Source of the DNA: Diphasiastrum complanatum | Lineage: Eukaryota > Streptophyta > Lycopodiopsida > Lycopodiales > Lycopodiaceae | Length of the DNA stretch: 64,000 nucleotides | Direction of reading: 5' to 3' | NCBI GenBank assembly: GCA_029204225.1 | Contig: CM055094.1 | Location: 24,328,541-24,392,540 of the forward strand | Shown here: positions 10,591-20,660 of the stretch, piece by piece | Position numbering within the stretch: position 1 is the stretch's first letter | How the letters are laid out: every line of letters starts with the position of its first letter | Notes under the pieces: generated by a model | Database searches by the model: none | What the model was told of the DNA's origin: nothing | What the model saw: the letters and a program-made list of their open reading frames with translations, nothing else | Position numbers and translations under genes: made by a program

Positions 10591-11670
10591 TTGCGCACAA
10601 AACGTGCTAAGAAGTTTATGTCTACAGGCTTTCGCAAACGTCTTCATACTTTGGAAATTGCATCCACCCTGCCTGCCGATTATATTAGCGCTCCACCGCC
10701 ACAGGTCGCTACTTCGTCCTCAGCTGCTATGGGAGACACATGCCACACCTACATGCGGCACACCACTCCCGAGAACATCTCCTCACTGAATGAGTACATT
10801 TCTAAGCAATTTGCCGCTTTTCTTTCAGAACTCAATGAACTTCCTACGGATTTGCTTACTAAGACTGCCACGATTGACGCTCAACAGACTGAAATTGCTT
10901 CTCTTCGTGCTGCGCTAAGTGCTTTGCAGAGGGACATCATCCCTAATATCTCCCGTGCTGTTGAGGATAGTAAGGCATCCACGAGTAAGCTTCCCCTACT
11001 TTGACACAGATGAGTGCACTGCCCGGATTCCCGTTCTTGAACAGCGGCTTCATGAGATGGTGGAACATGTACAGAAGGTACCTACTCTCGAGCAAGAAGT
11101 ACGTGAGACCAAATCATGGGCTTCTATCCTGAGATCATCTACCACCTCTTCGTCTTCTGTAGGACCCTCCTTAGACACTACGGTGGCGTCTTGGCAGAAC
11201 AACAACGTCGGGATGACAAAAAGCTCAACTTAAGATTCCGGGGTCTTCCTACTGAGGGCACAACACTAGACCAGGTTACCTCTTTGTTTACTTCACGCAT
11301 GGGGCTCTCAGTTCCAAGTATCCAGTATGCTTGGCGCCTCTAGCATGATCCGAAGGTATTATTTGTCAAATTCAAAACTATGGACGATCGGCAGACAGTT
11401 CTTCATGCGTGTCGTACTCTCCGAGGCTCTCAGATTTACATAGATGATCACCTTACTCACTGCCAATGGTTACAACATAAAACTATTATTCAGGAGGCAA
11501 GGACAAAACAATAGCAGGTGGTATTTACAAATGGCAACCCTTGCTTTTTCTCCAACGTCAATAGCCTCTTCTACAGCGGCTGAAATTGACACCTATCTAT
11601 GTTCGGCTGATTTTCTACTTTTTGCAGAGACATATGAGTCTTCCACACTGTGACATGTGGCTAACACTTG
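10591..11670 (+). pseudogene. LINE ORF1 (L1-type RNA-binding protein), broken
   Basis: Three frames in succession make up an L1-like ORF1. 10591-11004 has a basic N-terminus and a Leu/Ala-rich segment (about residues 75-125) of coiled-coil character. 11005-11200 continues the coil with V-LEQRLHEMVEHV and V-P-TLEQEVRET. 11200-11520 carries the RRM-like core: KLNLRFRGLPTEG, V-KFKTMDDRQTVL and TLRGSQIYIDDHL. ORF1 proteins of this type trimerise by the coil and coat element RNA. The ORF is disrupted near 10995 and 11140 and at a stop at 11341, and ORF2 does not follow. 5'-proximal sequence without ORF2 is unusual for a LINE fragment. Confidence 0.65.
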
Positions 11671-12029
11671 GTAGTTGCATGCTATCAGTCCTCACACTGG
11701 GCTAGGAGGGGCTTACTCTATATCAGGGGGTAGGCAAGGTTGGGTGGATCAGTTAGTGTTTGCCCTACTGTGGTGTTAGGATCTATTACACCTCTTCCAA
11801 GTGGGATCTGTTTAGCGCCTCTCCGATGCAGTCCATGAACTCACATATTAGACTGAGAGTGCACCCCTCTCAATCTACTAGGCATAGCACATAAAACACT
11901 AGACGAAGCACCTCTACAAGCTCTGACACCTATGTCCAAAACTCATCTTTTAACATGATTGTCTGAAAATGACTGGTATTCTCACTACTGCCCTTGAACT
12001 CATCAAATCTTTGTATTCCATAGAGAATA
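11671..12029. other. No recognised gene
   Basis: Follows the truncated LINE ORF1. It may be the start of a decayed ORF2 or unrelated flanking DNA; no endonuclease motif is visible. Confidence 0.4.
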
Positions 12030-12803
12030 CCAAGTTCAACAGCAAAATAATGATTTTTCCTTTAGAAATTTTTTTTTTGTTCCACATTCCAGAGCACTTT
12101 TGCAATGCAACTCATTCCGCTGCAACTATAAATACATATACATGCATGCAAACATACACATGCACACACGCGCACACACATGTCTATATATCTTATTGTG
12201 TCAAGCCATGTGTGTGTGCGCGTGCGCGCACGCATGCAAATGTTCAAACTTCACATGCAAACGTGTACATAATATTAGGCCATTTTTCTAACACAATATA
12301 GTTTCTTTGTCCTTATGGACACATTTTTGTTGCTCAAATTATAACATCCCAAGATATTGCTTCCATTATGATTTATTTGTCATAGTTAGCATGCTAACAA
12401 GCTCTATTGTGAAAATGCCAAGTTAGCATGCCAAGTTCAATAGCAAAATAATGATTTTTCCTTTACAAAAGAAAATTGTGTTCTAGATTCTAGAGCACTT
12501 TTGCAAAGGAACGCATTTTGCTGCAACTATAAATACATATACATGCGCGCACACATACACATGCGCACACACACACACACATATCTACACATCTTGTTGT
12601 GTCAAGCCATGTGTGTGTGTGTGTGTGTGCATGTGTGTGTGTGTGCATGTGTGTGTGTGTGTGCGTGTGTGTGTGTGCACATGCGAGCTTGTACTTAACA
12701 TTATGCCATCTTTCTAACACAATATAGTTTCTTTGCCCTTATGGACACATTTTTGTTACTCAGATTATAACATCCTAGGATATTGCTTCCATTATGAGTT
12801 ATT
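12030..12803. repeat. Tandem duplication, 401-bp unit with CA/TG tracts
   Basis: Two diverged copies (about 12030-12430 and 12431-12803) share the same order of segments: CAAGTTCAACAGCAAAATAA, CTGCAACTATAAATACATAT, a CA-rich tract, TTGTGTCAAGCCATG, a TG-rich tract and a common tail ending TTATTTGTC. The start of CTGCAACTAT shifts from 12120 to 12521, giving the 401-bp period. In each unit the CA tract and the TG tract are inverted to each other and could form a hairpin. The second copy has the longer, purer dinucleotide run. Open frames here only reflect the low-complexity tracts. Confidence 0.9.
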
Positions 12804-14446
12804 TGTCTTTTTATTGAAGATCTGTAGGTCTTGGCTTGTGTGGTTGGCATGAACTTGACAGCTCTTATTCAATGGAAGGAAAGCTATTGGAAGATAACCT
12901 AGATCCAACTGTGTTGAATTCTCTTCAAGCCTTGAAGAAGGACTTGAGATAAAGGTGAGCTTTCTTTTAGTGCTAATATTTTATGCAACAAGAAGCTTGT
13001 GAATTTCTTTTAGATAAAGAGAAGTCTTTTTCTCGGTTTTATGCCCTTAAATTGAAAATTATGTGATATGCCAATGGAACAAGACCAAAAGCTTCCATCA
13101 GAGGTTTCTCTTTATTCCATCTTGAAAATGTAGTAATGATAGACTTTTGGTACAAGCAATGATATCTCTTCAGAGAAATTCATGATTAAGTGGGTTATGT
13201 GAGGTTTACAATTGCAACAACACTAGCTCTCCATTACTGGAAGGTCATGAACACAATATGGTAGCTCTAAAGCTCATGGTGATGATGAGCACTTTGTTTT
13301 TCTTATGTTTGCACAAATTGATACTTTTTCTAAAAATAATAGGAATCTATACTCATAGACCCTATGGTGATAAACGCCTCAAATGATAACCTAAACAGTA
13401 TCATGATAGCTGAAGAATACACCCACTTGAAAGTGGAACATGGAAATTAACTCTATCGACAACATTCATGAACTATGTATGTGTGGCATACATCAACATA
13501 ATTTTCAATTTAATTATCACAATTGTTCAATCAATTAGGCCATTTGTGAGACTAAATGTCAAACAAAACCTATATTTCTAATGTTTTCCAAAATTGTCGT
13601 TGAACATTTTGGCATCTTAACATGGAATAAGAATAGTCCTCTTAACAAACTCCAAAAATTTGCAAGATGTGTCAATTGATATATTCAAGTCAAGAGAATA
13701 TCTCATAATGAAAGTCATGTCTTGGAGCTCATTACGAGAGATGCAAGTTTTTGCTATTTGTGTGATGGTATTAAATTTTTTAAAACTCTAGCCCTTTTAG
13801 AATATCTTGATTGTCAACCAGAACATGAGAGCACCGCTTAGGAACACTTGAATAATAAAGGTTTTTTCCATGCGATGATATTAACATTTTACATCTTTGA
13901 TTAAACTTAGATCTTGTAATACATGTTTGCATACTCTTTTTTTGCTAGTTTATGAGCACTTTACTACTAGTAGATCTTTTTCACCACTATTAGTCATCTT
14001 AAGACCCTAAGTATTGAATGTTAAACTGTTAAGTGACATAAATACTCCCTTCAAGCATAAGAAAATACTCTTTTTTGTTAGGATTACCAACGTTAAGGGA
14101 ATGGGCAAATGAAGGCCTTTATTTAGGCACTTGAAGGTAGATCCTTAAGTATATTCATGTTGGGGCCTCAAATAATAATTGTACTATCCCTTGAAGATCC
14201 ACAATTTCAACTTGAGATTTGGAGCCCAGTTCAAAACAATAGATACTATATAAATTGCTTAGTGTACAATTTGAGTCATTGAAAGTGATTGACAATGACA
14301 AGGTCTAATTTTGGTCGGGTGCAAGAACTTTGGTAGGGCCTTTGGAAGGTGCAAATCCTTTTTTAACTAGGTTTCAAGAGGGTGAGTCTACTACTTTCCT
14401 ACATTACAACATGAAGAGTCTATATGGCTATAAGTAGCTAGCCTTG
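12804..14446. other. No recognised gene
   Basis: About 1.6 kb of AT-rich sequence on the left flank of the hAT-like array. No coherent frame or repeat was found. Confidence 0.5.
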
Positions 14447-14787
14447 GGGGTGATGAGGCATTGACAGCTCCCCTCATCCGCAAGAGACCAGGAAGGCCCA
14501 AGGGTGCACCGAACAAGAAAGGCAGAACACAGAAACATCCAGGGAAGAGAGGACGACCTCGCAAGGGTAGAGGTGCACAATCACAGCCAGCCGGAGCAGG
14601 TCTAGTCGGTTTGGCTTGCTTGGGAGCTGATGTGAAGGCAGATTGGGAGGATGTGGATGACGAGTCCTCTTCCTCGAATACACAACCCCTGCCAATTCTA
14701 GACAGGCATAGATATCGGCCGCGAGAATCAGCTCGAGGCCCTAAGTTGTCTCTGGAGCCTTCGTCTGAGTCAGAGCTAGAGCATTGA
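14447..14787 (+). pseudogene. AT-hook ORF, copy A (5'-truncated)
   Basis: The frame opens within G-D-E-A-L-TAP and carries two AT-hook-like motifs, KRPGRPKGAPNKKG and GKRGRPRKGRG. An acidic/serine run (DVDDESSSSN) and a conserved tail ending E-S-ELEH and TGA follow. AT-hooks bind the minor groove of AT-rich DNA. No start codon belongs to it, and homology to copy B begins at 14447 (GGGGGTGATGAGGC), so this is a truncated duplicate. About 230 bp of 3' sequence downstream is also shared with copy B. I infer it is a transposase C-terminus or accessory ORF of the hAT-like unit. Confidence 0.6.
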
Positions 14788-15474
14788 TTGTGGCTTTGTT
14801 ATTTTATATTTAGCAGTTTGATATCATGTTCCATGTTTGGTGGCCAGATGGTCGGACATTGTATTCAGACCATTTTATACATTGTATCCAGTTTGGGACA
14901 CACTTTATTTGTTGCACATTATGTATCTGTCAATGTCTAAATGTGATGCTCTGTCTTCAATTTTATCTCAAATTGTATGTGCGTGTGTGAATCGTATTTT
15001 CAATTAATTTCAACTGCAGAGATTGATAGAAGATGCACTTCACAGGAATGCACCTACAAGCTGATCATTGATGTCACAGCAAAATGATAGCACATGCACT
15101 TCAAACGATCATCAAAAGAGTAATCGCTCCTTTTGTCCCCCCTGGTTTCTGATAGATTTCACATGCCCATGCCCACCATAATCGAGATAAAAGATAACAT
15201 TTCATGAATACATACATTACACTACATTTAGAAAATACAGAGATTGCGTTTCACAAAACCAGACTCGTGTTGCACAAACAAACACACTGTATATTAATTC
15301 AAGAGACGTATCAAAATAACATTACGTATCCTGCCACATACGGGGCTGGGTCTGTTTTTTATACTACTGTCTAACTATATGTTTTACCGCCGAAAATTAC
15401 ATAGAAACAATTCGCCACATATGGCTGGACCTTATCTAGTCTTAGCATTCCTACGAATCCTACACTGACTCTCG

Positions 15475-15790
15475 CCTTGGTCAGGTGCATTGTTCTCTCG
15501 CTCTCACTCTGCCTCCTGGTTAGCTCGACGAATTCGCACCCTTTCCTTGACCATGGCCAGCTGCTGTGCAGTGAAGTTAATTCCAATTTGCTGCCCCTCA
15601 TCCCCCTCGACAACGGGGGCGGGGATCTGCAGCTCTGGGTGTCTTTGCCGAGTATGTCGCTGCATCTCTGCAAATTCTGCCTTGAACTTCTGATGCCTTT
15701 CATTGTGCCTCGGACATCTTCCTCGAGCTTCCTCCTCGCTTCGCCCTCGGGCTTCGGTGGTATGCGCTCTGCTATCTCAATCGACTTTCT
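15475..15790 (-). pseudogene. Coiled-coil ORF, copy A (frameshifted)
   Basis: The minus strand carries the same Arg/Glu-rich sequence as copies B and C, beginning E-R-IPPKPEGEARRKLEED. The start Met is lost and several frameshifts follow. It abuts AT-hook copy B directly at about 15790-15800, where copies B and C have an upstream region and a GGTACC block, so an internal deletion has removed these. Confidence 0.6.
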
Positions 15791-15796
15791 CTCACA

Positions 15797-16382
15797 GCAG
15801 GCAGCACCCAGGATGTACCGGTACCGGCCACCGCAGCGCCCCTTTCAGTACATATCGCCGTTGTACTTGCCTCCTGCACAGCCAATTCCTCCACCAGCAG
15901 CAGCCCCACGGGCACACACTCCACGAGCTCATCCTCCTCGCTCAGCTACACAAGGAGTTCCCTCTTTTGCTTCCCTATCCCAGCCGGCCTCAGCTTGGGC
16001 CCAGCCTAGCCAGCCAGGTGATTTGCATGGGGGTGATGAGGCATTGACAGCTCCTCTTGTCCACAAGAGACCAGGAAGGCCCAAGGGTGCACCGAACAAG
16101 AAAGGCAAGGCACAGAAACTGCCAGGGAAGAGAGGACGACCACACTGGGCTCCAGGTACAACTAGAGGTGCAGCATTACAGCCAGCTGGAGCAGGTGTTG
16201 TTGTTTTGGCTTGCTTGGGGGTTGATGCGGAGGCAAATTGGGATGATGCGAGTGACGAGTCCTCCTCCTCGGATACACAGCCCATGCCAGTTCCAGACAG
16301 GCACAGATATCGGCTGCGAGAGTCAGCTCGGGGCCCTGAGTTGTCTCCAGAGCATTCGTTTGAGTCAGAGCTAGAGCATTGA
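15797..16382 (+). pseudogene. AT-hook ORF, copy B with Pro-rich N-terminal part
   Basis: This is the longer copy of the AT-hook ORF. A proline/alanine-rich region (P-P-A-QPIPPPAAAPRAHTPR) leads into the same G-D-E-A-LTAP segment as copy A. One full AT-hook (KRPGRPKGAPNKKG) follows, then a second one eroded to GKRGRPHW, then the acidic DASDESSSSD run and the E-S-ELEH end. The longer frame continues upstream to 15477 only by running antisense through the coiled-coil copy A, so that part is not protein. The fusion point near 15790 is a deletion junction of the tandem array. Confidence 0.6.
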
Positions 16383-16939
16383 TTGTGGCTCTGTTATTTT
16401 AGTTTCAGTAGTTTGTCTCTAGCAGACGGTCTACCATTGTACTCAGATCATTTTCCACATTATATACAGTGTTTGGCGTACTTTATTTGCTACACATTGT
16501 GCATATGTCGCTCTGTACATGTGATGCTGTATTTTCAATTTTATGTAAAATTCTATGTTTGTGTGTAAATCAAATTTTCAACTAATTTCGATTGAAGTGA
16601 ATGGTAGCTTCACATAAATGCACCGACATCATGAGCACAACAATTACCCCTACACCCCAAATGGCATTTCATAAACACATGTAATACATTTGCATTTAAA
16701 AAAATTACAGAGATTGCATTTCACATGACCAGACTCGCGTTGCACAAAAAACGACTATATATTGATTCAGCCGTTGTATCAAGATAACATTACATATCCC
16801 GTCTTGTTTTTAAGCAGCCATCTAGTTATTTGCCGCACCCTTAACTGCCGAAAACTACATAGCAACAGTCCGCCACATACGGCTGGACCTTATCTATTCT
16901 AAACATTCCTACTGATCCTCCACCGACTCCTCGCCCTCG

Positions 16940-17290
16940 TCAGGTGCATTGTTTTATCGCTCTCGCTCTGCCTCCCGGTTAGCCCGAGCTTCCTCCTGGT
17001 TAGCCCGACGTCTGGCCGCCCTTTCCCTGATCATGATGAGCTGTCGTCGTGTGAAGTTCATTCCAATCTGCTCATTCCACCTCGACAGCAGGGGCAGGGG
17101 CCACAGCAGGGGCGGGTGGCTCCAGTTCCGGATTTCTCTGCCGAGTCTGTCGCAGCATCTCTGCAATGTCTGCCTCTTGCTTCTGATGTCTTTCGTTGTG
17201 CCTTTGGATATCTTCCTCGAGCTTCCTCTTGGCTTCGCCCTCGGGCTTCGGTGGTATGCGCTCTGCCATCTCGATCGACTTTCTCCTCAC
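16940..17290 (-). pseudogene. Coiled-coil ORF, copy B
   Basis: The reading starts with a Met at 17290 or 17269 (M-A-E-R-IPPKPEGEAKRKLEED). It continues with highly charged helix-forming sequence (HNERHQKQEADIAEMLRQTR) and a Pro/Ala segment (P-P-APAVAPAPAVEVE). After a frameshift near 17075 the C-terminal part reads M-N-FTRRQLIMIRERAARRR and an EEARANREAERER repeat. It looks like a short basic/acidic coiled-coil protein of unknown function. It is convergent to the AT-hook ORF and belongs to the same repeated unit. Confidence 0.55.
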
Positions 17291-17674
17291 AGCACCCTGG
17301 TCCTCAAACAGCCTCTCACAGCACCCTGGCTCTCAAACAGCCTCTCACAACCTATCACTAGCTCTCTCACTGGCTATCACTGGCTCTCTCACAGCCTCTG
17401 AAAATGCCTCACAATGGCATTGTGAGTGCTTATTTATCCCCACAGCCTGATCGGCCATGTGGATCCCCATCATCCCTCCATGTGCCTCTGTACCTGCCCC
17501 CATGTGATGCTCCCCCCCTGTGTTCCTATCCCATTGGCCCCATGGTCTGCTCACCCATAGTGCCCATGTGCTGTTGCACCAGTCCCCTACACCATGTACT
17601 GTACCCTCTTTTTTTACACCCAGAACCCTTTTTTTTTCCATTTTTTAAACCTATTTTGGTAGGTAAAAGGCAAT

Positions 17675-17818
17675 AATTAAATATTAAAAATATTAAAAAT
17701 ATATATATATTAAAAATGGTACCGCCCTGGTACCGCGGATCCCAGGGCGGTACCGTACCGGCTGTACCACTGTTATGGTACCGGCGGTACCATACCAGCA
17801 GTACCAGAGGACACTATG

Positions 17819-17863
<45 letters not shown>

Positions 17864-17945
17864 TCCCGCAGTACCGGGTACCGCGGATCTCGGTACCGCG
17901 GGACCATATTGGTACCGCGGTACCGTACCAGCCCCGCGTTCCAAA
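17675..17945. repeat. GGTACC-rich palindromic block 1
   Basis: The block contains about nine GGTACC sites, many extended to GGTACCGCGG. It opens with a hairpin (17719-17755) whose arms GGTACCGCCCTGG and CCAGGGCGGTACC are perfect inverted repeats. A (TA)n run at 17823-17860 lies in the centre, A/T-rich sequence precedes the block and a poly-A run follows. Block 2 occupies the same relative place in the array. Confidence 0.8.
17823..17860. repeat. (AT)n microsatellite inside GGTACC block 1
   Basis: A pure AT dinucleotide run in the centre of the palindromic block, a likely cruciform-prone point. Confidence 0.95.
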
Positions 17946-18124
17946 AAAAAAAAAAAAAAAAACTAGGGTTGTTCTTTACACTAAACTGGGGCTGGGGCTG
18001 TTCTTTACATTGTGTCAAACGCTAAATGTTGCCTCATCTTATGCCGAAAACCACATAACAACAGCCAGCCACATACGGCTAGATCCTATCCACTCTAAGC
18101 ATTTCTATGGATCCTCCACAGACT

Positions 18125-18470
18125 CCTCGCCCTCGTCAGGTGCATTGTTCTGTCGCTCTCGCTCTGCCTCTCGGTTAGCCCGAGCTGCCTACTGGTCAGC
18201 CCGACGGCGGGCAGCCCTTTCCCTGACCATGATGAGCTGCCGTCATGTGAAGTTCATTCCGATCTACTCATCCAAATCCAGCTCAACAGCGGGGGCAGGG
18301 GCCACAGCGGGGGCGGGGATCTGCAGCTCTGGGTGTCTCTCCCGAGTCTGTCGCAGCATCTCTGCAATGTCTGCCTCTTGCTTTCGATGCCTTTCGTTGT
18401 GCCTTCGGACATCTTCCTCGAGCTTCCTCTTGGCTTCGCCCTCAGGCCTTGGTGGTATGCGCTCTGCCAT
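18125..18470 (-). pseudogene. Coiled-coil ORF, copy C
   Basis: The reading starts at Met 18470 with M-A-E-R-IPPRPEGEAKRKLEED and runs through the charged helix region to a premature stop near 18264 (P-A-VELDLDE then stop). The remaining C-terminal part (E-R-AARRRA..ANREAERER) follows down to about 18130. It is the best-preserved N-terminal copy. It lies next to a GGTACC block and, beyond it, divergently from the hAT transposase start, suggesting a shared bidirectional upstream region. Confidence 0.55.
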
Positions 18471-18964
18471 CTCACGACACCCTGTTTCTCGAACTGGCTC
18501 TCACTGCCTCTCACAATGCCTCTCACAGCCTCTCTCTCACAGCCTCTCACTGGCTCTCACAGCCTCGTGAGTGCCAAATTTACCCACAGCCTGTTCCCCC
18601 ATGTGCAGTTGTTGATGATCCCTCCATGTGCCCTTGTACCTGTCCCCATTTGTAGCTCCCCCACGTGCTGCACTCCCATTGGCCCCATGGCCTGCTCCCC
18701 CACAGTGCCCATGTGCTACTGTACCTGCCCCATGTATTGCTCCACCACATGCTGCACTCTGATTGGGTTCGTGGTCTGCTCCCCCACAGTGCCCATGTGA
18801 CGGTGTACCTGCTGCTCCCCCACATGCTGCACTCCCATTGACCCCAAGGTCTGCTCCCCCACAGTGCCCCCTGTACAGTCCCTCTGTGCAGTCCCCTGTA
18901 CAATCCCCTCTTTTTTCTAAACCTTGACACTTTTTTTTTCAAAACTTTTTACCCTAAAATACCC

Positions 18965-19260
18965 TAGTAGAAAGGGTTTTTAATAAATAAATAAATAATA
19001 AAAAATATTATTATTATGGTGCCACCCTGGTACTGCGGGTCTGAGGGCGGCACCATAGTGGCGGTACCACCATTATGCGGTACCATAATGGTGGTACCAT
19101 GCGGTACTATGGTTTGAAGCATAGATCCAGCGGTACCAGGATCCGCGGATCCCAATACCGCGGATCCAGTGTGGTACCACGGATCCATACTGATCCGCGG
19201 TACCACAATATTTAATATTTTTAAATATTTAATATATTAATATTTTTTTTTTTTTACCCT
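18965..19260. repeat. GGTACC-rich fold-back block 2
   Basis: About six GGTACC sites lie among GGATCC and CCGCGG palindromes. The outer flanks are inverted: AGGGT plus an A/T-rich stretch on the left, an A/T-rich stretch plus ACCCT on the right. Near the right end GTGGTACC and GGTACCAC face each other. The arrangement suggests a fold-back or subterminal-repeat module about 290 bp long. It separates coil copy C (-) from the hAT transposase start (+). Confidence 0.75.
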
Positions 19261-19501
19261 AATCCCCCCCCTCGCTTCATCTCTCTCCCTGCCCATCGCG
19301 CTGTTGTCCACGCCCTCTTCTTGCTGTCTGTGCCCTCTCTACTGTCCGAGCACTCCTCGCCATCACACTGTATTTGCGTTGCACAGATCGCTTCCGCCCC
19401 TGCTACTGCTACTCCGGCCATTGCTGTGGATTTTCTAGCTTTCCGCCACCTATCACACTCACCATCATCTCTGCCTTTTTGCCCCAGTTTCCTCTACAGA
19501 A

Positions 19502-20650
19502 ATGGTGCATTCCAAACTTGTCGATCTGTGGGGCGAGGTGGACATTGTCAGGCAGGTTCCCGACAAGTCCAACAAGTCCAGTGCAAAGATCGTGCACTGT
19601 CGATATTCCTGGTTGAGTTCAATGCCACCCTCACTCGCCTTAAAGGCCACCTACTCGGCGCACGCGCCAAAAATGGTGGCACACTGAATGCTGCCCCCTG
19701 TGCCAGCATGTCCGTTCCCATCAGGCAGCGACTTCTGGACACCTACGGGCCACGTCTTGTGGCGGGGGAGAACACCATTTCGGAGGGTGTTTTCCGGTTT
19801 TGCACCGCGCCTTACATGGTTGACCCCGAGTTGCTGCCTGCTTGGCTGGCACGCACGAGGAGAGGGAGTGCATCCTCGTCCAGTCCCTTTGTCTTCACCC
19901 CCCTCAGACAGTTCCGCCAGACGCACCCCCATCCCATTCCGGTGGATCCCGTCCCATCTCGTCCGCCAGTAGCCACTGCGGTTTTACCACCACCTATTGT
20001 TGCTCGCACTCCCCCAGTTTACGACTTTCTCATGGACTCTCCGCCACCCGAGCAGGAGCAGGCCCCGGATGCCAGTGACGAGGCTTTCCAGGATGTTGAG
20101 GAGATCCCTTCCTCCCTCCCTCCACATCCGGATGACCTCCCTACCCAGCAGTTTTCGTATCCCATGCCAGATGTCCACCCTCCACCAGTGTACCCCACTT
20201 ACGCTGCTGCACCCATCCCGGCCAGTGCATCCCACTCTCCCCATTCCACGTCTACAGCTGATGCATCCACTAGTGCCCGGCCTGTCGCGTCATCATCCAT
20301 TCCCATCACATTTGGTGCACCGTGCTGGAGGTCCGCTACCCGTCGCCCAGCTGTGAGAGTTCTTAGGCAGCAGAGCATTCACGGCGCGCATCAGCCGCAC
20401 ATGGATAGAGAGGCCACACAGGCCGTGAACCTTCCATTTGCCATCACCGACTCTAAGCCCTTCAGAGGTTGTCCGCACACACATGCTGAGGGATAGGGTC
20501 GAGTCCTTGTCTAGAGAGATGGAGCCTCTGCGTCGCCACTGGGCCACTTACGGTTGCAACATCATGTCCGATGGCTAGACTGATGTCAAGAGGAGGCCGA
20601 TCCTCAACATATTGGTCTCCAGCTGTTGGATCCAAAATTTTGATCTAAAT
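19502..20650 (+). pseudogene. hAT-superfamily transposase, N-terminal part (BED finger and DUF659 start)
   Basis: The likely start is ATG 19502, opening a BED-finger entry (L-W-GEVDIVRQVPD, then the first Cys). After a frameshift near 19605 the reading continues as F-N-ATLTRLKGHLLGAR and A-PCASMSVPIRQRLLD, the rest of a plant BED zinc finger. A Pro/Ser-rich linker fills about 19860-20330. Past a second frameshift near 20470 the DUF659 opening appears: W-A-TYGCNIMSDG, a stop at 20576-20578 where Trp is expected, then TDVKRRPILNILVSS. The DDE catalytic part and the hAT dimerisation domain are absent. The protein would have bound element ends and cut them; this copy cannot. Confidence 0.7.
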
Positions 20651-20660
20651 ATGAAGTGTA

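Larger units (their letters stand above)
14447..20660. mobile_element. Tandem array of a hAT-like transposon unit with internal deletions
   Basis: The order along the plus strand is: AT-hook A (+), coil A (-), AT-hook B (+), coil B (-), GGTACC block 1, coil C (-), GGTACC block 2, transposase N-terminus (+). This fits a repeated unit of coil ORF (-), GGTACC block, transposase (+), AT-hook ORF (+) and a 3' region of about 0.6-0.7 kb. Different copies lack different parts. Spacing is about 1.58 kb between AT-hook copies and about 1.47 and 1.19 kb between coil copies. The assignment of the AT-hook ORF to the same element is inferred from position, not from a complete copy. Confidence 0.5.

Noticed and set aside
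12490-12720. Thr/His and Cys/Val-rich frames in the 12-kb duplication
   Set aside because: Translations of CA and TG dinucleotide runs.
15477-15796. N-terminal part of the long plus-strand frame that ends in AT-hook copy B
   Set aside because: It is antisense to coiled-coil copy A; the other coil copies show that the minus strand is the coding one.
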